DNA of 64,000 bases from CAUYUA01 sp963575675 (GTDB lineage: Bacteria; Pseudomonadota; Alphaproteobacteria; Azospirillales; Azospirillaceae), in the NCBI GenBank assembly GCA_963575675.1, contig CAUYUA010000272.1, positions 1-64,000 on the forward strand, written 5' to 3'. Shown here piece after piece: positions 34,257 through 44,400 of this stretch (positions within the stretch are counted from its first letter, which is position 1; each line of letters begins with the position of its first letter). The notes under the pieces were generated by a model that made no database searches, was not told where the DNA came from, and saw only the letters and a program-made list of their open reading frames with translations. The translations under genes were made by a program, and so were the position numbers.

Positions 34257-34808
34257 ATGCTTGCTGCAAAGTTTTATTTATTCAAAAAAATTCTTGAAGA
34301 ACAGGGCATCATTTTTTCCTACAGCGGTTATGTCTCCGACAACGTTCTTGTCGGACTTGGTGAAGCTGTTCGACAAAAGATGCAAATTGATGAAACCGAC
34401 ACCACCACAACAAAAAAAGTCTTTTCGGTGTTCGTTGAGCAAATGCAAAATATCATCCGATACTCGGCGGAGAAAATCGTCGGCGGAAAGTTGGACAATT
34501 CCGAACTGAGGTCTGGAATCATCGCCATTGGTCGTGATGACGGGCGTTTTTTCGTAACGGGTGGGAACCTCGTCTATAATTCCGACACTCCAAAGCTGCG
34601 GCAACGTTTGGAGGAATTGCGGAATATGGATAAAGATGAATTGAAAGCCGCCTACAAAAATCGTTTGCGCCAAGATCCCGAAGAGGGCAGCAAAGGCGCA
34701 AGCATCGGTCTGATTGAAATCGCTCGACGTTCAAACGGTCCAATCGTGTTTGATTTTTGGGCCATTGACACTCAGTTTACTTTTTTCTGCCTAAAATCAT
34801 ATATCTGA
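34257..34808 (+). CDS. SiaB-family protein kinase (DUF6272)
   Basis: A 183-residue soluble protein of the SiaB/DUF6272 family. In Pseudomonas aeruginosa SiaB phosphorylates the small protein SiaC. Seen here: IIFSYSGYVSDNVLVGLGE near residue 18, FVEQMQNIIRYSAE with a GHKL-like N-box Asn near 64, RFFVTGGNLVYN and EGSKGASIGLIEIARRS, a glycine-bearing C-terminal motif. The start was moved to the ATG with GGAAGGGAG 4 bp upstream. Its neighbour 21 bp downstream is a SiaC-family gene, which supports the pairing. Confidence 0.78.
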   Translation: MLAAKFYLFKKILEEQGIIFSYSGYVSDNVLVGLGEAVRQKMQIDETDTTTTKKVFSVFVEQMQNIIRYSAEKIVGGKLDNSELRSGIIAIGRDDGRFFVTGGNLVYNSDTPKLRQRLEELRNMDKDELKAAYKNRLRQDPEEGSKGASIGLIEIARRSNGPIVFDFWAIDTQFTFFCLKSYI

Positions 34809-34829
34809 CTTATAGAGGTCTTTGCTCTC

Positions 34830-35225
34830 ATGGAAAATTTCTGTATTCCACGCACGGATAGGTCTCCGGAAATTCAGTTCGATTACGGTAGAAGCGTCCT
34901 TACTCTGCGTGGAGAATCTTATCCTGAGAATGTTGCGGCTTTTTATGGCCCTCTTTTTGCGTTGTTAGAAAATTTCTTCAACCAAAACAGCCCAAAGTTT
35001 ATCACCGTCAATATTGAACTGTTTTATTTCAACAGCAGCAGCGCCAAAGCCTTGATGAATTTGTTCCTTTTATTGGAACGCGCAACCGAAAATGGAAACA
35101 GCGTTGTGATCAATTGGCATGTTGTTGAAGATGACGACACCATTCGTGAATTTGGCGAGGAGTTTGCAGAAGATATCGAAGGCATTCCTTTTCATATCGT
35201 TACATTGCCTGCGCCAACCTATTAA
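34830..35225 (+). CDS. SiaC-family regulatory phosphoprotein (DUF1987)
   Basis: A 131-residue protein with the SiaC hallmarks: IQFDYGRSVLTLRGESYPEN near residues 15-34 and LFYFNSSSAKALMNLF near 67-82, where the Ser cluster is at the expected phosphosite. In Pseudomonas, unphosphorylated SiaC activates the diguanylate cyclase SiaD and so promotes aggregation. Here no SiaD or SiaA phosphatase is adjacent; a histidine kinase follows instead. The output of this module is therefore unknown. Confidence 0.8.
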   Translation: MENFCIPRTDRSPEIQFDYGRSVLTLRGESYPENVAAFYGPLFALLENFFNQNSPKFITVNIELFYFNSSSAKALMNLFLLLERATENGNSVVINWHVVEDDDTIREFGEEFAEDIEGIPFHIVTLPAPTY

Positions 35226-35250
35226 AATTGTTCACAACCACAAAGACATG

Positions 35251-35277
35251 CTCTATAAGGTGTGACCTCTTATAGAG
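35251..35277. promoter_or_regulatory. Inverted repeat between the SiaC-like gene and the kinase gene
   Basis: CTCTATAAG and CTTATAGAG form a 9 bp perfect inverted repeat with a 9-base spacer, 26 bp past the SiaC-like stop. No T-run follows, so an operator is as likely as a weak terminator. The gap to the kinase is 235 bp, so the kinase may have its own promoter. Confidence 0.45.
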
Positions 35278-35460
35278 GGAGCGTTTCTTGATTATGGCTC
35301 TGAGCATGTTCGTTTTATGTATTGGCGAAATGGCGCTGAATGACGTTCTGGGAATCACACTCTCAAGAGCTTTGCGAGTGTTGAGATTAAAGGTATAAAC
35401 TCGATTTGAAATTATAGAATCCTTTCTTGGTCGTTTTCTAATCACCAACATGGATGTGGG

Positions 35461-36480
35461 ATGACGTTCAACCTTTTCGACAACGAAGAAAAGATTATTG
35501 AGCAATCATCGCGTGTGTTGAACGACGTCAGATTCGGCAACCCCGAAGCCCAACGCGCTTATGAAAAACTTTTGGACGCCTATAAAAAAGGTTTGCGCGA
35601 ACAGCGTCGCATGGTCAGAATTAGTGATCGATTGCAAGAGCAAATGAGCGCTCTTAATCAAGAACTGGAGCGTCGGCGCGTCGAAGCCGAGCGCGCTTTA
35701 AATCAGCTTAGAGAAACACAAGAAAACCTTATTCAAGCCGAAAAGCTTGCGTCGTTAGGGGGGTTGGTGGCTGGGATCGCCCATGAGATCAACACGCCGA
35801 TCGGCATCACCTTGACTGCGGCGTCTCACCTTAACGATCAAATCGAGCGATTGCAGAGTCTTTATAACGACAATCAGCTTCGAAAAAATGATTTTCGCGA
35901 TTTTTTGCTCATAGCGATCGAAGCAGCGCAATTGATTTTATCGAACAGCCAGCGCGCGGCGCAATTGATTCATGGATTTAAACAAGTCGCCGTAGACCAA
36001 ACCTCTGCGGAGCGTCGGCGTTTTCTGTTAAAACCCTACTTGAAAGAAATTTTATTCAGCCTCAGCCCGCGTTTGAAGCACACAGAGCATCATATTGTGG
36101 TTCATTGTCCCGACGATATCGAACTCGATGGTTTTCCTGGCGCTTTATCGCAAATCATCACTAATCTGGTGATGAATTCTTTACAACACGCCTATGAAGA
36201 AGGTCAAGCCGGAGAAATTTCTGTAAAAGTAACGGCTCTGTCGCAAGATATAATTGAAATCCAATACAAGGATAATGGACGAGGCGTTCCAGAAAAAAAC
36301 CTTTCCCGAATTTTTGATCCTTTTTTCACCACGGGGCGCGGTTCCGGAGGGGCGGGGCTAGGTCTCCATATCGTGTTCAACTTGGTGACGGGAACGCTAA
36401 AGGGCCAAGTTACTGTGGAAAGCACAGAGGGTTGTGGAGTTCTGTTTGTCATTACTTTTCCACGCGAAATCCACACCTAA
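35461..36480 (+). CDS. Soluble sensor histidine kinase without input domain
   Basis: A 339-residue cytosolic kinase. Residues about 1-95 form a charged coiled coil (RISDRLQEQMSALNQELERR). The H-box is LGGLVAGIAHEINTPIGI near residues 99-116, the N-box ITNLVMNSLQHAYEEG near 235, and the G boxes DNGRGVPEKNLSRIFDPFFTT and GGAGLGLHIVFNLV follow. There is no membrane segment, PAS or GAF domain. No response regulator gene is adjacent. Its place directly after SiaB- and SiaC-like genes suggests a joint signalling unit. Ribosome site: only a weak GGATGTGGG directly before the ATG. Confidence 0.87.
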   Translation: MTFNLFDNEEKIIEQSSRVLNDVRFGNPEAQRAYEKLLDAYKKGLREQRRMVRISDRLQEQMSALNQELERRRVEAERALNQLRETQENLIQAEKLASLGGLVAGIAHEINTPIGITLTAASHLNDQIERLQSLYNDNQLRKNDFRDFLLIAIEAAQLILSNSQRAAQLIHGFKQVAVDQTSAERRRFLLKPYLKEILFSLSPRLKHTEHHIVVHCPDDIELDGFPGALSQIITNLVMNSLQHAYEEGQAGEISVKVTALSQDIIEIQYKDNGRGVPEKNLSRIFDPFFTTGRGSGGAGLGLHIVFNLVTGTLKGQVTVESTEGCGVLFVITFPREIHT

Positions 36481-36499
36481 AAAAGATGCGCCGGTAAGA

Positions 36500-36575
36500 A
36501 AGGCCAAGGCTCTGCCCTGGCCCCGCCAAAGGCCGGGAGGGGCCTTTGAAACCATGGCGCGGTGAACTGTGTAAC
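36500..36575. repeat. Decayed TA-MITE core after the kinase gene
   Basis: AAGGCTCTGCCCTGGCCCCG, then CCAAAGGCCGGGAGGGGCCTTTG and AAACCATGGCGCGGTGAACT match the TA-MITE core order with changes. No terminal repeats are seen. The hairpin may serve as a terminator between the converging kinase and small membrane-protein genes. Confidence 0.5.
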
Positions 36576-36714
36576 CGAAGTGGTGAAGGCTGTGTTAATT
36601 CGGTGAATTTGAATCGATGAATTCAAAAGAAGAAAGCGCCGAGACACCCCTTCGGACTTTTGATCGAACACTTTTGATCGAACAGAGTGTGTTTTCGAAT
36701 GGCTCCAAATATCT

Positions 36715-37029
36715 TTACGGCTTTGAACAGACCGGCGGCTCTTCCTCGAAGACCTGATCATACGCCCAAGAGAATCCATAGGAGGTTACAGCGCCCGCCA
36801 TCGCGGCGACGCATCCAAACAGCGCGTTGCCAACCATCAAGGAACCGATTGAAAGGCTGGTGCTGCGCAACGCCAAGGCAGGATAGAGCACCAATAAAGA
36901 AGCGGCTCCCATGGCTGTGGAACCGAACACGCAGGCTCGGGAGGCTTCACGCCATATATCTTGACTTGCGGCGTTTTTGGGCAAGGCCAAAACAAGCGTC
37001 GCAATCATCACAAACATCATCTTCCGCAT
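36715..37029 (-). CDS. Small exported/membrane protein of unknown function
   Basis: A 104-residue protein that I do not recognise. An N-terminal signal-like segment (MRKMMFVMIATLVLALPKNA) may be cleaved, and two further hydrophobic stretches follow (around VFGSTAMGAASLLVLY and GSLMVGNALFGCVAAMAGAV). It ends in an acidic EEEPP tail. The ATG at 37029 is chosen because the upstream reading has no membrane-protein character. It lies 110 bp downstream of another unknown membrane gene on the same strand and may belong to its operon. Confidence 0.6.
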   Translation of the reverse strand: MRKMMFVMIATLVLALPKNAASQDIWREASRACVFGSTAMGAASLLVLYPALALRSTSLSIGSLMVGNALFGCVAAMAGAVTSYGFSWAYDQVFEEEPPVCSKP

Positions 37030-37138
37030 CGAGACGCTCTTTTTCTTAAGCAAAGACAAAATCACGCAAGCGGCGTCAGCGCCTGTGGAGCGTCCACAGG
37101 CGCTGAACCAACCGATGAACGGCAAGGGGGGGCGATCC

Positions 37139-37759
37139 CTACACATCCACGGCTGAACTTTCCAGCAACTGGTGCCCGACCCAATTGTCGATGGAGGCGC
37201 CGGGGAGTCGCCGAATTTCGTTGTCCAAATCCATTAAACGACGTTCTGCTTCATACTTGGTGGCTTCTTGCAGACGAATCATTTCGTGAAGCTGCTCTTC
37301 ATGCACTATTTTCGCTTTGCGCATGGCTTCCAGATCGGGATCATTTTCCGGATCATACTGAGTGTTGTTGTCGGTGCGTTGTTTATGGCCGTATTCAATC
37401 ATGCGCATTTCGCCGTCGATTCGAGTGCGGGCGATTTCGGCTTGAATCACGGAGATTCGGTTTTGAGCATCGGTGATGGAACGCACGATTTCCAACTTGG
37501 CGTCAAAGAAGCGTTTGACTTGTTCTTGATGCATGTAGAACAAGCTTTGCTCTTGCATAAGGCGGCTTTGTTCTTCGCGTTCAATCCGGGCAATTTCGGC
37601 GCGTTCAGCGATGCGCTGCTCGGGAGTCATGATTCGTTGTTGTTTTGCTTGCTCTTGATCGTAACGCAACCCCTTAAACGAGAGAAGCTTTATGAACAGG
37701 AGAAAAATAATTCCGCCCATTGCGGCAATCAGAACAAGACCTTTACCAAACATAACCAT
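37139..37759 (-). CDS. Membrane-anchored coiled-coil protein of unknown function
   Basis: A 206-residue protein with one N-terminal membrane helix (about residues 6-28, GLVLIAAMGGIIFLLFIKLL). It is followed by a long charged helix (about 35-190) full of Glu, Arg and Gln (EQRIAERAEIARIEREEQS). The topology suggests a membrane-tethered coiled coil facing one side, a scaffold or secretion-linked part. AGGAGA precedes the ATG, with a second ATG two codons on. I recognise no family. Confidence 0.65.
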   Translation of the reverse strand: MVMFGKGLVLIAAMGGIIFLLFIKLLSFKGLRYDQEQAKQQRIMTPEQRIAERAEIARIEREEQSRLMQEQSLFYMHQEQVKRFFDAKLEIVRSITDAQNRISVIQAEIARTRIDGEMRMIEYGHKQRTDNNTQYDPENDPDLEAMRKAKIVHEEQLHEMIRLQEATKYEAERRLMDLDNEIRRLPGASIDNWVGHQLLESSAVDV

Positions 37760-38732
37760 AATCGTTCTCCTGATCGCGTTCTCAACTTACGCCCATTCTT
37801 CACATCGAATTCCACCGACCGACCATGCGGCGGATTTCACCGAACCATGACGGCGACAAACGTTGATTTCAACAACGATTTCTTCGCCGAGTATCGCAAA
37901 ATGTCTCGGCTCGTCAGAAAATGAACGTCATTCTTGAGCACATTCCTTCCAGAATCGATCACTGCTTTACACCTTCTGAAGAGCAAGCTGAGCAACCGAA
38001 ACATCGCCAACCGACTACGTTCGATGCAAGAGCGCTCTATGCCTTGTCTGAGCGGGAATCTGAAAAAACTTGTCGGCGCTTTCTTTTTGCGGCTTCATCG
38101 GATTAAAACAGCTTTCGGGCGCGTTTTTTTTCCGAATTTCCGAGTGAATGGAGTGCAAAATTATGCACATTCCACGATCTCGTACGTTTTCTGTCGGTTT
38201 TCACTTATAGTCGATATCTCACGCACAAGCGCGCTGCAACAACGCTTTTTCTCTACGTCCCCCTTGCTCCGTCGGGACGCATTATGCAATCTTGCTTTTT
38301 TCTCCGTGATCGGTCCCTTCTTTGATCCGTGCGACCGCGCTTTGTGTTCCATTAATGTTCTTCTCTTCGAAAACATCGCGCTTCGAAGAGACGCCACTCT
38401 ACGTCTCTAACGTCCGAGGTGCGGATGTTTAAGGTTCTGTGCGCTTGAAGAGTCCGCGACTTCTTCGTAAATCTATTGTTTCGAAGCTCTCCGAAACATC
38501 CGGACGAACCCCTATAAGGGCAAATGCGTATGTGCTATGTAAAGCGCTGAGGTTGTTTTTCAAGAGCCGGTGGAACGACGTTCAAGGGGAGGACCACCCG
38601 ATGGACGATCACCCGATGGACGACTTTCAAGATCATTGAAAGCATGAACATTTTCTCTGAACAGGCTCTGAGATGAAAGAACCGCAGACGCTTATTTTGT
38701 TTTCCCTCTCTCTCTGTTTGCAAAGATAACCA
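37760..38732. other. Nearly 1 kb without a supported gene
   Basis: Short open frames occur but none has a ribosome site or protein-like composition. Visible structure: an inverted repeat AGAGACG at 38387-38393 with CGTCTCT at 38402-38408, and the 15-mer CACCCGATGGACGAT duplicated in tandem at 38595-38624. The last 90 bp precede the MASE1 kinase. A small RNA or a decayed gene is possible but not shown. Confidence 0.45.
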
Positions 38733-40706
38733 ATGACGCCGTCGACGACCTCCAAGCTTCATTTTCTGATGATCACCCTTATGTTTCTTGTCGGGTTCGT
38801 CGGCCTTGATTCACTCTGTGCAGTTCACCCGACCACAATTACCGGCGTGCCGCCGTGGCATCCGCCGGCGGGACTGACTCTGGCTTTTTTGCTTCGTTAT
38901 GGTTTGCGACATGTTCCCACGGTGGCGGTGGCGGTTGTGCTTTCTATCGCGGTGCAACAGGGGGGAGAGATCGTTTGGAGCGCCGCGCTTAAAGAAGTTC
39001 TGGTGATGACCTTCGCTTATGGCGCAACCACTGCGATTTTGCGAGCGTATTTGCCGATTGACCCTGGTTTGCCGCGTTTTTCGGATTTTTTGCGGTTTTT
39101 ACTGGCGGGTGTTGTCGCGACTTTGGTGGTGGCCATGGCGAGCGTCGCTCCTCAGCAGTGGGCCGGCGAGCCGATCACCAGCCTGTTGTTCCGCACGACG
39201 ATTTTGCCGACATGGGTCGGACATTTCATCGGTATATTGACGTTGGCTCCGGCGTTGCTGATTTACACGGATGCGCGCACACACAGACGCTGGCAAGATC
39301 GGCCTCTGCCTTCGGTGGCGGAAGGATTGGAGATCGCCGCACAAGTTCTGTGTATTCTCGCGACGGTTCATTTCGTTTTCGGCTTCGAGGGCGCGGACGA
39401 GTTCAAGTTTTTCTATCCGTTATTTCTGCCGATCATCTGGATTGCTGTGCGGCATGGCTTGGAGGGAGCGACGGCGGCGATTCTTCTGACGGAAATCGCC
39501 TTAATCATCTCGGTGCAGAGCCAAGGACACGAAGCGGCGACGGTCAGCGAGTTCCAGATGTTGATGGTGGCGTTGGGGCTCGCCGGGCTGTTCTTGGGGG
39601 CGGTGGTCAGCGAGTCGCGTCGCGTCAACCGGGCTTTGCAAGAGAGTCAAGCGCGCCTGACTGCGATTCTCGACACGGCGCCCGACGGAATCATCACGAT
39701 TGGCGAGAACGGCGACATCGAATCGGCCAATCCTGCCGTTAGCCGCATGTTTGGCCGCAAAGAGATGGAGTTATGCGCTTTGCCGATTACGGCGCTTACT
39801 CCCGATCTTGATTTGCACGAGCGCGGCGGCGGTCACGAGATGACCGGCGTGCGCGGCGACGGGTCACAGTTTCCGGCGGAAGTCGCCGTCGGAGAAACCA
39901 CCATCGGCCATAGACGCCTGTTCATCGCCATTATTCGAGACGTCACGCGGCGCGCGCATGCCGAAGCTTGGGTGCGTCGTCACCAAACCGAGCTGGCGCA
40001 CGCTTATCGCGTCAGCATGGTTGGAGCTATGGCTTCGGCGATCGCTCACGAAGAAAGTCAACCGCTCGCCGCCATAGCCGCATACGCCAGAGCTTGTCGG
40101 TTGCTGCTTGACGCTCCGGAGATCGATCTTAAGAAAATTCGTGTCACGCTCGATAAATTGGCGGCTCAGGCCGCTCGCGCCGGAGAAATTCTTACGCGGC
40201 TGCGCGAGTTCTTAAGACGCGGCGAAATGCACGCCACGCCTACCGGCGTGCAGGACATAACTTCCGAGGTCGCCGCTTTGGCGCGCACCGATGTCGCCGC
40301 GCACGGCATTAAGCTGGAGCTTGACGTTCAGCCGTTGCTTCCCGCCGTGTTGGCCGATCGCGTTCATATCGAGCAAGTCTTGTTGAATCTTGTTCGCAAC
40401 GCGGTCGATGCGATATCCGAATCCGGAGGGGAGTTCGATCGCAGAATCTGGATCCATGCGCGTCGTCGTGACGCCTCCGTTGAGTTCTTGGTGGGCGACA
40501 CGGGCCCCGGAATCGATCCCGCCATCGCCGGGCAGTTATTTCGTCCTTTCACCACCACCAAGGGGCAAGGCATGGGATTAGGACTTTCGATTTGCCGAAC
40601 GATTGTCGAGGCTCATGGTGGTCAGCTTCACTATGCTCCTGGTCAAGCGCCCGGCGCGGCGTTCGTTTTCGACTTGCCTTTGGCGGATGACCGAAGCCTT
40701 TCATGA
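38733..40706 (+). CDS. MASE1-PAS sensor histidine kinase, FixL-like
   Basis: A 657-residue inner-membrane kinase. Eight or so membrane segments at about residues 10-290 form a MASE1 domain (ITGVPPWHPPAGLTLAFLLRYG is typical). A PAS domain follows at about 305-420 (LTAILDTAPDGIITIGENGDI). The kinase core has the H-box ASAIAHEESQPLAAIAAY, the N-box LNLVRNAVDAISE and DTGPGIDPAIAGQLFRPFTTTKGQGMGLGLSICRTI. The H-box reads HEESQPL where FixL has HELNQPL. No haem-PAS motif is obvious, so the signal is probably sensed in the membrane. It overlaps the next gene by four bases (ATGA), a matched two-component pair. Confidence 0.9.
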   Translation: MTPSTTSKLHFLMITLMFLVGFVGLDSLCAVHPTTITGVPPWHPPAGLTLAFLLRYGLRHVPTVAVAVVLSIAVQQGGEIVWSAALKEVLVMTFAYGATTAILRAYLPIDPGLPRFSDFLRFLLAGVVATLVVAMASVAPQQWAGEPITSLLFRTTILPTWVGHFIGILTLAPALLIYTDARTHRRWQDRPLPSVAEGLEIAAQVLCILATVHFVFGFEGADEFKFFYPLFLPIIWIAVRHGLEGATAAILLTEIALIISVQSQGHEAATVSEFQMLMVALGLAGLFLGAVVSESRRVNRALQESQARLTAILDTAPDGIITIGENGDIESANPAVSRMFGRKEMELCALPITALTPDLDLHERGGGHEMTGVRGDGSQFPAEVAVGETTIGHRRLFIAIIRDVTRRAHAEAWVRRHQTELAHAYRVSMVGAMASAIAHEESQPLAAIAAYARACRLLLDAPEIDLKKIRVTLDKLAAQAARAGEILTRLREFLRRGEMHATPTGVQDITSEVAALARTDVAAHGIKLELDVQPLLPAVLADRVHIEQVLLNLVRNAVDAISESGGEFDRRIWIHARRRDASVEFLVGDTGPGIDPAIAGQLFRPFTTTKGQGMGLGLSICRTIVEAHGGQLHYAPGQAPGAAFVFDLPLADDRSLS

Positions 40707-41341
40707 CGACTCTTTTTATGGACACAGCAAAAATGACGGATGAGTCGGTTGTCGCCATCATTGACGATGACGACGCTCTGCGCGACGCTTTGGCGGAGCT
40801 TTTGGAAGCGGTGGGGTTTCAAACCAAGGGTTTCCATTCCGCCGAGTCGTTTATTGAAACGCTTCCTGTTTGGCGCGCCGGTTGCGCATTGGTTGATGTT
40901 CGGCTGCCGGGCATGGACGGCATTGCCTTGTTGAAGCAAATTGCAGAGACGGCTCCAGGATTTCCCGTAATCGTAATTACGGGGCATGGCGATGTTCCTA
41001 TGGCGGTCGATGCTTTGAAGACCGGCGCGGTTGATTTCATTGAAAAGCCTTTTGATCCTGATCGCGTTCTTGATTCGGTGAAACAGGCTTTGGGGCGCAG
41101 CGCCGAAGTGCGGCGCGATCAGATTCAAAGCGAAGAGTTGCAGGCGCGGTTGGAGCTGCTTACTCCACGGGAGCGCGAGGTGATGGATCATATGGTGATC
41201 GGGCATTCAAACAAGGTGATTGCGGCGCGATTGGGCATTAGTCCGCGCACTGTGGAGATACATCGTTCGCGAGTGATGGAGAAAATGGCGGTCGACACGC
41301 TGGCCGAGCTGGTGCGGCAGACACTTTCTCATAAAAAATAG
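40703..41341 (+). CDS. FixJ-family response regulator
   Basis: A 212-residue regulator. The receiver domain (about 14-130) has acidic residues in IIDDDDALRD, the phosphoacceptor Asp in ALVDVRLPGMDG, the Thr in VIVITGHGDVP and the Lys in DFIEKPFD. The LuxR-type helix-turn-helix (about 145-210) contains LTPREREVMDHMV and NKVIAARLGISPRTVEIHRSRVMEKM, very close to FixJ. The start ATG overlaps the kinase stop, so the two are translationally coupled. Targets are unknown; no fixK or oxidase genes are nearby. Confidence 0.92.
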   Translation: MTTLFMDTAKMTDESVVAIIDDDDALRDALAELLEAVGFQTKGFHSAESFIETLPVWRAGCALVDVRLPGMDGIALLKQIAETAPGFPVIVITGHGDVPMAVDALKTGAVDFIEKPFDPDRVLDSVKQALGRSAEVRRDQIQSEELQARLELLTPREREVMDHMVIGHSNKVIAARLGISPRTVEIHRSRVMEKMAVDTLAELVRQTLSHKK

Positions 41342-41381
41342 ATGAGATGTCTTGTCGTCGCGTTTGTTATGCGGCGTTCAT

Positions 41382-41494
41382 AAAACCAAGTGGGTCCAGG
41401 GACTGTGTTTTTGGTCGCTCGGGATTATAAGAAGGCTTTCGCCCTTGGCTCGAACGGCCGGGAACGCAGTCTCTGGACCCTTTTGATTTTTATT
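41382..41494. terminator. FB repeat 13, medium form between convergent genes
   Basis: GTGGGTCCAGGGACTGTGTT and AACGCAGTCTCTGGACCCTT are the outer arms; inner motifs TTGGTCGCTCGGGATTATAA and GGCTTTCGCCCTTGGCTCG lie between them. It fills the gap between the FixJ-like gene and the convergent oxoprolinase gene, whose stop codon lies in the right tail. A bidirectional terminator is likely. Confidence 0.75.
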
Positions 41495-44400
41495 TATCCA
41501 CACTTTCTTTATACGGACCAAAGCCGCCGCCGCCGGGAGTTTCAACAATCAATTTGTCGCCGGTTTCCACATCGGCGCGCGCCGTCGAATCCAATACAAT
41601 TCGCGTTCCATCCGCGCGTTCAATCCAAGCCTTTCCTAGAGCGCCGTTTTCTCCTCCCTCCAATCCAAAAGGCGGCGTGTGATGTCGGTTGGCGAGAAAC
41701 GCCACAGTCATTGCCTCCAAGAATCTCAGCTTGCGAATCACGCCATCTCCTCCCTTATGAGCGCCGCGCCCACCAGAGCCGCGTCGAATCACAAACGACT
41801 CGACCTGAACCGGAAAGCGCCATTCGATGACCTCGGGATCGGTTAGGCGAGAATTGGTCATATGCGTGTGGACGGCTGAGGCGCCGTCAAAATCAGGCCC
41901 TGCTCCGGCGCCCCCGCAAATGGTCTCGTAATACTGATAATCTTTTGTGCCGAAAGTGAGGTTGTTCATCGTGCCTTGAGCGGCGGCCATGACTCCCAAA
42001 GCGCCGTAAAGAGCGTCTGTGAGGCATTGCGAGGTCTCGACGTTTCCGGCGACCACCGCAGCGGGAGGTTGCGGGTTCAGCATCGAGCCTTTGGGAATGA
42101 TAATGTCGATCGGACGCAGACAGCCTTCGTTCATAGGAATGTCGTCGTCAACCAGCGTGCGGAAGACATAAAGAACTGCGGCGCGGCAGACGGCGGAGGG
42201 CGCGTTGAAATTGTTGTCGAGCTGTGGGCTGGAGCCGGAGAAATCGACGGTGGCGCGTCGTTTGATGCGATCGATTCGGATTTCGACGCAAATGCTGGCG
42301 CCGTTGTCAAGCTCTACGACGAATCGACCGTCGCGCAGTTTGTCGATGGCGCGTCGAACTTGTTCTTCGGCGTTGTCTTGAACGTGGCGCATGTAGGCGC
42401 GCACAGTGTCGAGGCCGAAGTGTTCGACCATTTTATGGAGTTCCTGCGCGCCTTTGGCGTTGGCGGCGAGCTGAGCTTTTAGGTCGGCGATGTTTTGGCT
42501 GAGATTGCGGGTGGGGTAAGGGCCGCTGGAAAGTAAATCAATGAGGGGTTGTTCACGGAATTCTCCGTTTTCCACCAGAAGGAAATGGTCGATGAGAATG
42601 CCTTCTTCTTCGATGATTCGGCTGTGGGGGGGCATGGATCCGGGAGTGACCCCGCCGATGTCGGCGTGGTGGCCGCGTGAGGCGACAAAGAAGAGTAGAT
42701 TTTTGTTTTCGACGTCGAAGATGGGAGTGACGACGGTGATGTCGGGGAGGTGAGTTCCGCCGTTGTAGGGGTTGTTCAGCATAAACACCGACCCGGGGAC
42801 GATTGCGTCGTCGGGGGCGTTGTGGGTGTGGTTGAGCACGGCGCGGACGCTTTCGCCCATAGACCCCAAGTGGACCGGCATATGAGGCGCGTTGGCGATG
42901 AGGTCGCCGTTGCAGTCGAACAGAGCGCAGGAGAAATCCAGGCGCTCTTTGATGTTGACGGAGTGGGCGGTGTTGGCGAGCGTGAATCCCATTTGCTCTG
43001 CGATCGACATGAAGAGATTGTTGAAAATCTCCAGCATCACGGGGTCGACGGCGGTTCCAATGGCGATTTTATCGGGGCGGGGCTCGATGCGAATGAGCAA
43101 CAGGCAGTTGTGAGGCGTGATTTCCGCCATCCAACCGGGTTCGATGATGGTTGTGCCGGTGCGTTCGCAGATGACGGCCGGACCGAAGACGCGATTGCCG
43201 GGTAGGAGTCGGTCACGATCATAAAACGGCGTGGAGCGCATTGCGCCCGCCATGTGGGCGCTGAGCGTCGCCAAACGGCGTGGTAGAATCGATGAGGGCG
43301 GGGTGTTGTCGCGGGAATCGACGGCGAGAGGCGCTGTGCGTCCAATGGCTTCGACCGTGACGGACTCGATGATCAGAGGTCTGTCGGGCGTGATGAAGCC
43401 GTAGCGTTTGCGATGGGCGTTGGCGAAGGCGTCGACGACGCTGGTTACGTCGCTCCAGTGGATGGTCAGAGTGTTGTCTGTGCCTTTATATTTTACATGG
43501 GCGAGAGGAAAAATGGAAATCTGGTCGGGCAGGATGTTTTGTCGTGAGAGTTCGGCGCGACATTCGAACTCCAGCTCGCCGAAGACCGGGGTAAGGGTTT
43601 CGGTCAGAGCGTCGTCGAGCGGAGCTTCGATTGCGCGTTCGCGTAGGGCGACGGTGTCGGCCAAGCCGATGCCGTAAGCGGAAAGCACGCCCGCCAAAGG
43701 GTGCAACAGCACACGATTGACGCCCAATGCGTCGGCAACCAAACAGGCGTGTTGTCCCCCGGCGCCGCCGAAGCAGTTCAGGACGTAATTCGAGACGTCG
43801 TGACCGCGCTGGACGGAGATTTTCTTAATGGCGTTGGCCATGTTATCGACGGCGATGCGCAGAAAGCCTTCGGCGATATCGACCGGGGATCGTTTCGCGC
43901 CTGTGGCGGCGGCGATGGCGGCGGCCATTTCGATAAATTTTCGTTGCACGGCTTCTGCATCCAGCGGTTGATCGCCGTTTGGTCCGAAGACGTGCGGAAA
44001 GAACTCGGGCTGCAACTTTCCGAGCATGACGTTGCAGTCGGTGACGGTCAGAGGCCCGCCGCGTCGGTAGCAAGCCGGGCCGGGATTTGCGCCTGCCGAT
44101 TCGGGGCCGACTCGGAATCGGGCGCCGTCGAAGCGGCAGATCGAGCCGCCGCCGGCCGCCACGGTGTGGACATGCAGCATTGGGCCGCGCAGGCGCACGC
44201 CGGAGACTTGGGTTTCGAAGACGCGCTCGAAGGTTCCGGCGTAATGGGAGACGTCGGTTGAGGTTCCGCCCATATCGAAGCCGATGACGTGGTCGAATCC
44301 GGCCAAGGCGGCGGTGCGGACAGCTCCGACGACGCCCCCGGCCGGGCCGGAGAGAATGGCGTCTTTGCCCTGGAACAGCGCGGCGTCGGTGAGGCCGCCG

